DNA from: Acanthamoeba lenticulata
Lineage: Eukaryota; Discosea; Longamoebia; Acanthamoebidae
Reading direction: 5' to 3'
Assembly (NCBI GenBank): GCA_002179805.1
Contig: NAVB01000181.1
Location: forward strand, 1 to 11,396
Length of the DNA stretch: 11,396 bases
Part shown: one piece after another, positions 7,001-11,396 of the stretch
Layout of the letters: the number at the start of each line of letters is the position of its first letter
How positions within the stretch are numbered: the stretch's first letter is position 1
Program-made: the position numbers and the translations under genes
The notes under the pieces: model-generated
Told to the model about the DNA's origin: nothing
What the model saw: the letters and a program-made list of their open reading frames with translations, nothing else
Database searches by the model: none

Positions 7001-8876
7001 GTCGGTCTTGTTGATCTCGGCGCCCTTGCCCACGAGGAGCGACACGCAGTCAAAGTGGCCGTTGCGCGCGGCAAAGGTCAGGGCCGAGATACCCTCGGCG
7101 TTGACGTCGCGCGTGCGCTCGAGGGTGAGCTTGAGCCGGTTGACGTTGCCCATCGAGCCGTACTTCATGAGCAGCGCCTGCTGCAGCTGCCGCCGCTTCT
7201 CTTCCTTATGCTTCTTCTTCTCAGCCTTTTCAGCGTTGAGCATCATCACCCGCTTGCCGCTTCGGCCCGGGGAGGGCTTGTCGACGGCCGTCGTTGCCGT
7301 CGCGACCTTGGCCTTCACCACGGCCGCGGCCGCCGAGTCGCTGCCGCTCGACACGCTGTCCTCATCGTCGGAGCTGAGCCACTCGACCTCGCCCTCGCCC
7401 AGCTGGTCCTCGTCAAAGCTGTCGATTTTGAGGCCGGCGTCGTAGTCGCCCACGATGGTCAGCTGGAAGACGCCCTCTACATGCACGACGCGTCCGGCGT
7501 CAGCCTCCAATAACAACATCAACAACTGCAGTGCATGAGGCTGAGGCGGAGGCAGGACGGACCGACGCCGGGATATTTGACGCAGGGGACGATGATGTAG
7601 CTGCCCGGCAGGATGTAGAGCTCCTTGCTCACGCTCTCTGAGCCGCGTTCCATCCAAGTGAAGTAGTCGCCGCTCTTGACCACGTCCTCCTCCTGCGCTT
7701 TGCGCTTGCGGACCAGCTCGCTCAGCTCTGTCATCATCACGGTGATGGTGTGAGCAATTGAAGACAACGACATCATGATTGTCCCAAATGTCACGAGCCG
7801 CCGTACCGGCGATCTTGATGATGTAAAAACCGATCTGGTTCTCCTTGCCCAGCGTGCTCTTGAGGTTGACGGAGATGATGCTCCGCACAGAGACCGAGAG
7901 CCAGTACTGCGGGTTGTCCACCCACGTGTGGTTGTTGAGGCACCCGCCGGCCGACTTGCCCCGCCACTCGCCCTGTATCGTTTGTGGGCCCAAGACAGGT
8001 CAGACCACAATAGGGCGGACGCCTCTCGACAGGGGCCTGCCGGGGGCTGGCGCGCACCAGCTTGCGCGTCGGGTGGCGCTGCTTGAGGAGCTTGAGTCCG
8101 ATCCGGAGCATGCCGCCTGGCACGCCGGCGGCGGTGCCGCCGTCCTTCATGGACCGGGCCTTGAAGGCGTAGTACTTGGCCAGGCCAAAGGCCATGCTCT
8201 CGTGCACAAAAGGGATGTCGCGGAGCGGGATGGAGACCACGCCCATCGCGTGGTTGGTCTCCGTGTCGACCACCGTCACGCGCAGCTTCGACTCGAGGCT
8301 TTGCACGGGGCTGGCGCGATGCAATGGCCACAATCAGGCGCCACAATAACAACAAGAAGGAGGAGGAAAGTGTGTACAAGTTGATGTGGGAGCCCAGGCA
8401 AGTGGGTTGGGTGGTGAGCGGCACAAACACGTTGGAGGGCAGGATGGCCTTGTTGCCCACGGAGAGTACGCAGCCGTATTGCACGGCCGAGTCGCTCGTC
8501 GAGCCGTCGCTCTTGCCGCCAGCGTAGTCAGCTGGAAGAGAGGCGGAGGATTAACAAAATGTGAGAAAGCAGGGCGAGTGTCAATTGCTGGTTGCTGGAG
8601 AGATATTCAATTGCTACTGAGTGAGCAAGAGGACGTACAGGGCAGCTTGAGGTCGTAGAGGGTGACGCGAAGGGAGGCGACGCATTCGCCCCTTGTTGGC
8701 CGGCGTAGCACGGAATTATCACCGCCCTTGCTCGCAATAATTGAACTGCCCAGCGATCCTGAGCGGTCCTTTAGGACGCGTACTCGTCTCCCTTCGCCAC
8801 TTCCTCGGCCAGCAACCCCAACTGGCCCAGTAGCGCCTCCATCAGGTGTTCCTTTCAGTGCCGTCCGCAGCCTCAT
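4057..8876 (-). CDS. Large C2 / calpain domain III-like / ankyrin repeat / C2 protein
   Basis: Exons (minus): 8876-8639, 8531-8378, 8310-8058, 7972-7807, 7727-7567, 7504-6893, 6823-6669, 6575-6438, 6367-5499, 5445-5190, 5129-4916, 4848-4057. All phases agree and give about 1335 residues. Domains: C2-like, about 70-210 (LRVTLYDLKLP, LRVTVVDTETNHAMGVVSIPL); calpain domain III-like, about 216-345 (GEWRGKSAGGC, NHTWVDNPQYWL, YILPGSYIIVP, GVFQLTIVGDYD); acidic and Lys-rich linker; ankyrin repeats, about 430-657; Ser/Gly-rich insert and Lys/Asp tract, 658-892; one more ankyrin-like unit, about 918-945; C-terminal C2, about 1131-1315, interrupted by a His tract; Ser-rich tail. No calpain Cys-His-Asn core is present. 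A scaffold or membrane-associated adaptor is likely; partners unknown. Least certain: the start (the first ~65 codons lack the usual bias), the 7567/7504 join and the 4916/4848 join (GC-AG). Confidence 0.82.
4546..4599 (-). repeat. Histidine-codon tract (His9-Gly-His8) inside the C-terminal C2 domain
   Basis: Mixed CAC and CAT codons encode nine His, one Gly and eight His (about residues 1156-1173). The tract lies between the first C2 strand (KLFVWIREARNL) and the next (PYCEVRWG), where C2 domains have calcium-binding loop 1. Codons are mixed, not one pure repeat, so the protein tract may be under selection. Confidence 0.9.
5446..5465 (-). repeat. (AG)10 microsatellite spanning a 3' splice site
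   Basis: The plus strand shows (CT)10; on the coding strand it is (AG)10 and ends directly before CTGTGATT. Exon 10 must begin at one of these AG dinucleotides. Acceptors after the 1st, 4th, 7th or 10th AG keep the frame. The last gives a 53-nt intron (5498-5446); the first would leave only 35 nt. Confidence 0.85.
5569..5673 (-). repeat. Lys/Asp/Glu-rich coding repeat, 9-nt unit in part
   Basis: Between about 5587 and 5641 a unit like CTTCTTGTC (plus strand) recurs with small changes. On the coding strand it gives KDK-type triplets (about residues 858-892, nearly all Lys, Asp, Glu and Arg). It is probably a charged flexible or single-helix linker; the frame stays open across it. Confidence 0.8.
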
Positions 8877-9137
8877 CGTTGGCGAATGGCCAAATTTGTT
8901 TCTTTCAAAATGTACGGCGCTCCTTCTTGTAGACGAATTGGCTTACGAGGTTGCAGGATTTGAAGTCTATTTTTTTGATTTCTATAAGACCACCACACCG
9001 TCCAGGCAGTCACCCGTCGATCATGCGGGTTGATTCTAACCGACCAGGGTTATTGATATAATTTTAAAGAGAACAAATTGTTCATTTGGCGCCACCTTTT
9101 TTCCCGGATTTCTCAGATCCAAGAAAGAAGAAAAGAG
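8877..9137. promoter_or_regulatory. Divergent promoter region between the C2/ankyrin gene and the asparaginase-like gene
   Basis: This 261-bp spacer is clearly more AT-rich than the flanking genes. TATAATTTTAAA at 9057-9068 lies about 70-80 bp upstream of the plus-strand ATG at 9138, a plausible TATA-like element. On the minus strand TATAGAAA near 8980-8990 could serve the other gene. No coding frame with exon-like codon use was seen. The left boundary depends on the uncertain start of the C2/ankyrin gene. Confidence 0.45.
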
Positions 9138-10623
9138 ATGCAGCAAGACAAAGAAGGGGGCAGCGAGACGGTGCAATGGGCGCTCGCACTGCACGGCGGA
9201 GCGGGCACGATTGAACGTACGGTGCCGGTTGAACGCCAGAACGAGTATCGCGCAGGCCTGCGGGAGGCTCTGGAGGTGGGCTCCCGCGTCCTGGCCCAAG
9301 GCGGTGCGTAATTCCCGCTTTGCTGGCTCACTCCGCTTTGCACTCAGCGTCATAGTCACTACCGCCAGGTCGGGCACTGGATGCAGTCGAGGCGGTGGTG
9401 CGGCAGCTAGAGGACAATCCACTGTTTAATGCCGGCCGGGGTGCCGTGTTCACGTACGACGAAACGGTGGAGCTCGACGCGTCCATCATGGACGGGCGCA
9501 CCCTTGCCTGCGGCGCCGTGTGCGGCGTGAGGTGCGTTCACGGCTCGACACTCTCGAGAGGCGCAAGGGCAAGGGCTCACCGGTGGGGGCACGCGTGCTC
9601 AGTACCGTCAAGAACCCGATCTCCTTGGCGCGGCAGGTCATGGAGAAGACGCCTCACGTGCTTCTCGCTGGCACCGGCGCCGAGCAGTTTGCAGACACCT
9701 TTAGCATCGAGCGCTGCCCCAACAGCTACTTTTACACAGAGCAGAGGTGCTGCCTTGACTTCTTCGAGGCGTTGCGTCAGACATGTCTCACCTATTTTAT
9801 ATTGTTTTATTTTCAAAGGCTTCGCGCGCTGCGGCAGGCCAAGGCGCTCAACAAGGTCCAGCTGGACCACTCGGCGACGACCAGCATCGTGGACCAGACG
9901 ATCACGCCACAGCAGCTGCCGGTTCGACCGGCGGATGGCGGAAGCGACAAGGGCGACGCCGACGAGGCGGCGCACGTCAAGGGCACCGTGGGCTGCGTGG
10001 CGCGCGACATGCACGGCGATCTCGCCGGTACGGCTTCTCTCCCTTTGATGTGGAGCTCTATATGTGGCTCGACTCCTCGCTGACCCTGTGGAGGCTTCAA
10101 CGCGCAAAGTGGCCACCTCCACCGGCGGGATGACCAACAAGCGGTGGGGCCGCGTCGGCGACTCGCCCATCATCGGTGCCGGTACGATCGCCGCCGCCCT
10201 TGCGCTTTGCCTGGTCGGGTCGGGTCGGGTCTGACTTGCCCGCGGCGCACATATGCAGGATCCTACGCCAACAACAACTCGTGCGCGGTGTCCTCCACGG
10301 GGTCGGGCGAGGAGTTTATTCGGCACGTGGTGGCGCATGACGTCGCGGCCCTTGTCGAATACCGCGGCCTCACCGTCGCCCAGGCGGCCGACCTGGTTGT
10401 GCACACGAAGCTCGCCAAGGTACTTACGCTCAACGTCCGCCCTCCTCGCCGCACCGTCTACTGGGCGCTCATCCGCGTCGTACCTTCTGTGCGCGCGCAG
10501 GGCGACGGCGGGCTGATCGCCGTTGGCAAGGACGGGACCATTGCCATGCCCTACAACAGCGCGGGCATGTTCCGCGCGGCTGCCGACAGCGCTGGGCTGC
10601 ATGTGGTCAAGATATGGGAGTGA
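9138..10623 (+). CDS. Isoaspartyl peptidase / L-asparaginase (Ntn-hydrolase, plant/ASRGL1 type)
   Basis: Exons: 9138-9303, 9369-9531, 9603-9746, 9819-10027, 10110-10181, 10259-10419, 10501-10623; all phases agree; 345 residues. The family hydrolyses L-asparagine and isoaspartyl dipeptides and is made as a precursor that cleaves itself before a nucleophilic Thr. Seen: HGGAG (19-23), [57 protein letters not shown], then GTVGCVARD with the predicted nucleophile T214, [18 protein letters not shown] (231-247, holding the family's substrate-binding Arg and Asp) and [10 protein letters not shown] 50-residue variable linker ends at T214, as expected for the end of the alpha chain. Start 9138 gives a short polar leader before the first strand; an in-frame codon further upstream lacks exon-like codon use. 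All catalytic motifs look intact. Which substrate is preferred cannot be read. Confidence 0.94.
10213..10229 (+). other. G-quadruplex-like (GGGTC) run in intron 5 of the asparaginase-like gene
   Basis: GGTCGGGTCGGGTCGGG has four G runs separated by TC, on the transcribed-sense strand. It sits in the middle of the 77-nt intron 10182-10258, just before a CTGAC that could be the branch site. Confidence 0.5.
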
Positions 10624-11160
10624 TATATTGGGCCATTGAACACGTGGGTCTGAACTTCTCTCTTATCATCAACAAGGAACAGCACAACTTCTGCACGAAT
10701 CCTGGCGTGGTGGTGATGTCCTTCTGCCAGGCGCGACTGTTCGTCGATCAAGGCGCATCATATCAGGGCAGGCGAGTGACGCCGCATGACGCGTTCGCCG
10801 ACCCGGAAGCCGCTTGGGCGGGCGGCCTTCCTTGTAAGGCAGGCCGATGTGAGACGCTTGGCGCAAGAGGGCGACCGGTTAGGCGAATGAACGCGGTCAC
10901 TTCGGCTAATGCCTCTTGCCTCAGGCATGTCCCCAAGTATCGAGGGAGATGGTGGAGTGCAAGAGCGTTCATCCGCGACATCTCTGGCGAAACACGACTC
11001 TTTCAGCATCCTTGGCTTCAGCTTCCCTTTGAAACCCCCCCCCCCCGCACTACATAAGCGGTCAGCCTCGATCCCTCTTCTCCTCATGTTCCCTTCGAAC
11101 ACCCCAGCACAGCACACCCAACAACCCACAGACGCTCACTACATACCCCAAGCAGCACCT
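10624..11160. other. Intergenic region, no gene recognised
   Basis: These 537 bp hold the 3' UTR of the asparaginase-like gene and the promoter and leader of the polyglycine gene. No frame on either strand has domain similarity that I recognise. There is a C12 run at 11035-11046 followed by a TATA-like TACATAAG (11051-11058), then a CA- and CT-rich leader. A weak inverted repeat, GCGAATGAACGC (10883-10894) and GCGTTCATCCGC (10965-10976), is present. I see no tRNA-like arms and no clear AATAAA. Confidence 0.55.
11051..11058 (+). promoter_or_regulatory. TATA-like element upstream of the polyglycine gene
   Basis: TACATAAG lies 103 bp before the ATG at 11161, directly after a C12 run and before a pyrimidine- and CA-rich leader. 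Position and base contrast suggest a core promoter; there is no direct proof. Confidence 0.35.
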
Positions 11161-11396
11161 ATGAGGATTCATCGCGCCGTCCTGATCGGGGCGCTACTCG
11201 CCACGCTGATCCTGTCAGCACATGCCCAGTCGGCCTCTCCATCTCCCCAGCCCCAGACTGCCTCTCCGTCGCCCGAGACTGCCGCCAATGCATCAGCCAC
11301 GTTCCGTGCTGGCGGAGGTGGTGGAGGAGGAGGCGGTGGAGGCGGTGGCGGAGGAGGCGGAGGAGGCGGAGGAGGAGGCGGTGGAGGTGGTGGAGG
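11161..11396 (+). CDS. Secreted polyglycine protein, 5' part only
   Basis: From ATG 11161 the frame stays open to the window edge (78 codons plus two bases), so the gene is cut. Residues 1-22 form a classic signal peptide: two basic residues in the n-region, a hydrophobic core of Val, Leu, Ile and Ala, and a likely cleavage site at AHA/Q. Residues 23-50 are a Ser/Pro/Gln/Thr-rich linker with SPSP motifs. From residue 51 on, all 28 visible codons are Gly, using GGA, GGC and GGT. A cell-wall, cyst-wall or matrix protein, or the linker of a secreted enzyme, would fit, but no domain is visible, so the function is unknown. The signal peptide argues that this is a real gene. Confidence 0.65.
   Translation, partial: MRIHRAVLIGALLATLILSAHAQSASPSPQPQTASPSPETAANASATFRAGGGGGGGGGGGGGGGGGGGGGGGGGGGG
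11311..11396 (+). repeat. GGN trinucleotide repeat (polyglycine)
   Basis: At least 28 consecutive GGA, GGC or GGT codons run to the window edge. The third base varies without a fixed period, so this is a glycine-codon tract and not a pure microsatellite. It may be hard to assemble across. Confidence 0.9.

Noticed and set aside
7505..7566. Acceptor TGCAG (exon start at 7525) instead of 7504 for exon 6
   Set aside because: It would leave a 41-nt intron and add a Leu-rich LLMLLLE stretch between calpain III strands; 7504 gives 62 nt and a better domain fit, though the choice is not certain.
9577..10602. Minus-strand open frame of 341 codons
   Set aside because: It runs across exons and introns of the asparaginase-like gene on the opposite strand without any recognisable motif.
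10883..10976. Imperfect 12-bp inverted repeat as mobile-element ends or an RNA hairpin
   Set aside because: 11 of 12 match with a 70-nt gap, no target duplication and no transposase nearby; could be chance.
10758..11129. Minus-strand open frame of 123 codons
   Set aside because: Lies over the intergenic region and promoter of the next gene, with no recognisable motif or codon bias.

Overview
The window looks like a piece of a gene-dense, GC-rich protist nuclear genome. Exons end most codons in G or C. Genes are split by short spliceosomal introns (about 53-113 nt), and neighbouring genes sit on both strands with 170-540 bp between them. The style (ankyrin/C2 mosaics, homopolymeric His, Lys and Gly tracts, 5' splice sites of the type GTACG/GTGCG) fits an amoebozoan such as Acanthamoeba. 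That assignment is inference, not proof. No tRNA, rRNA, transposon or CRISPR array was recognised.

Layout: (1) 1-723, minus: 5' part of a type II membrane glycosyltransferase of the GT8/glycogenin-like family, running off the left edge. (2) 1276-3022, minus: a four-exon gene that fuses a ZPR1-type domain to a complete Sir2 (sirtuin) NAD-dependent deacylase domain; both parts are encoded in one uninterrupted exon. (3) 3208-3858, plus: intronless APS kinase of sulfate assimilation, transcribed divergently from (2) across a 185-bp spacer that carries a perfect CACGTG-centred palindrome. (4) 4057-8876, minus: a 12-exon gene for a roughly 1335-residue protein with C2, calpain domain III-like, ankyrin repeat, low-complexity and second C2 regions, and no calpain protease core. 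(5) 9138-10623, plus: a seven-exon Ntn-hydrolase of the isoaspartyl peptidase/L-asparaginase family. (6) 11161-11396, plus: start of a secreted protein with a signal peptide, a Pro/Ser linker and a long polyglycine run, cut by the right edge.

The genes do not form an operon or an obvious pathway. Pairs (2)/(3) and (4)/(5) are divergent and could share promoters; (3)/(4) are convergent and share a 198-bp 3' region with AATAAA-like signals on both strands. The most interesting item is the ZPR1-sirtuin fusion, which joins an eEF1A-binding type fold to an NAD-dependent deacylase. Next are the protease-less calpain-III/ankyrin/C2 protein and several unusual introns: a 79% AT intron inside the sirtuin NAD motif, an acceptor inside an (AG)10 microsatellite, and a probable GC-AG intron. 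All exon joins were deduced by eye from reading frame, splice dinucleotides and family similarity; none has been tested with transcripts.
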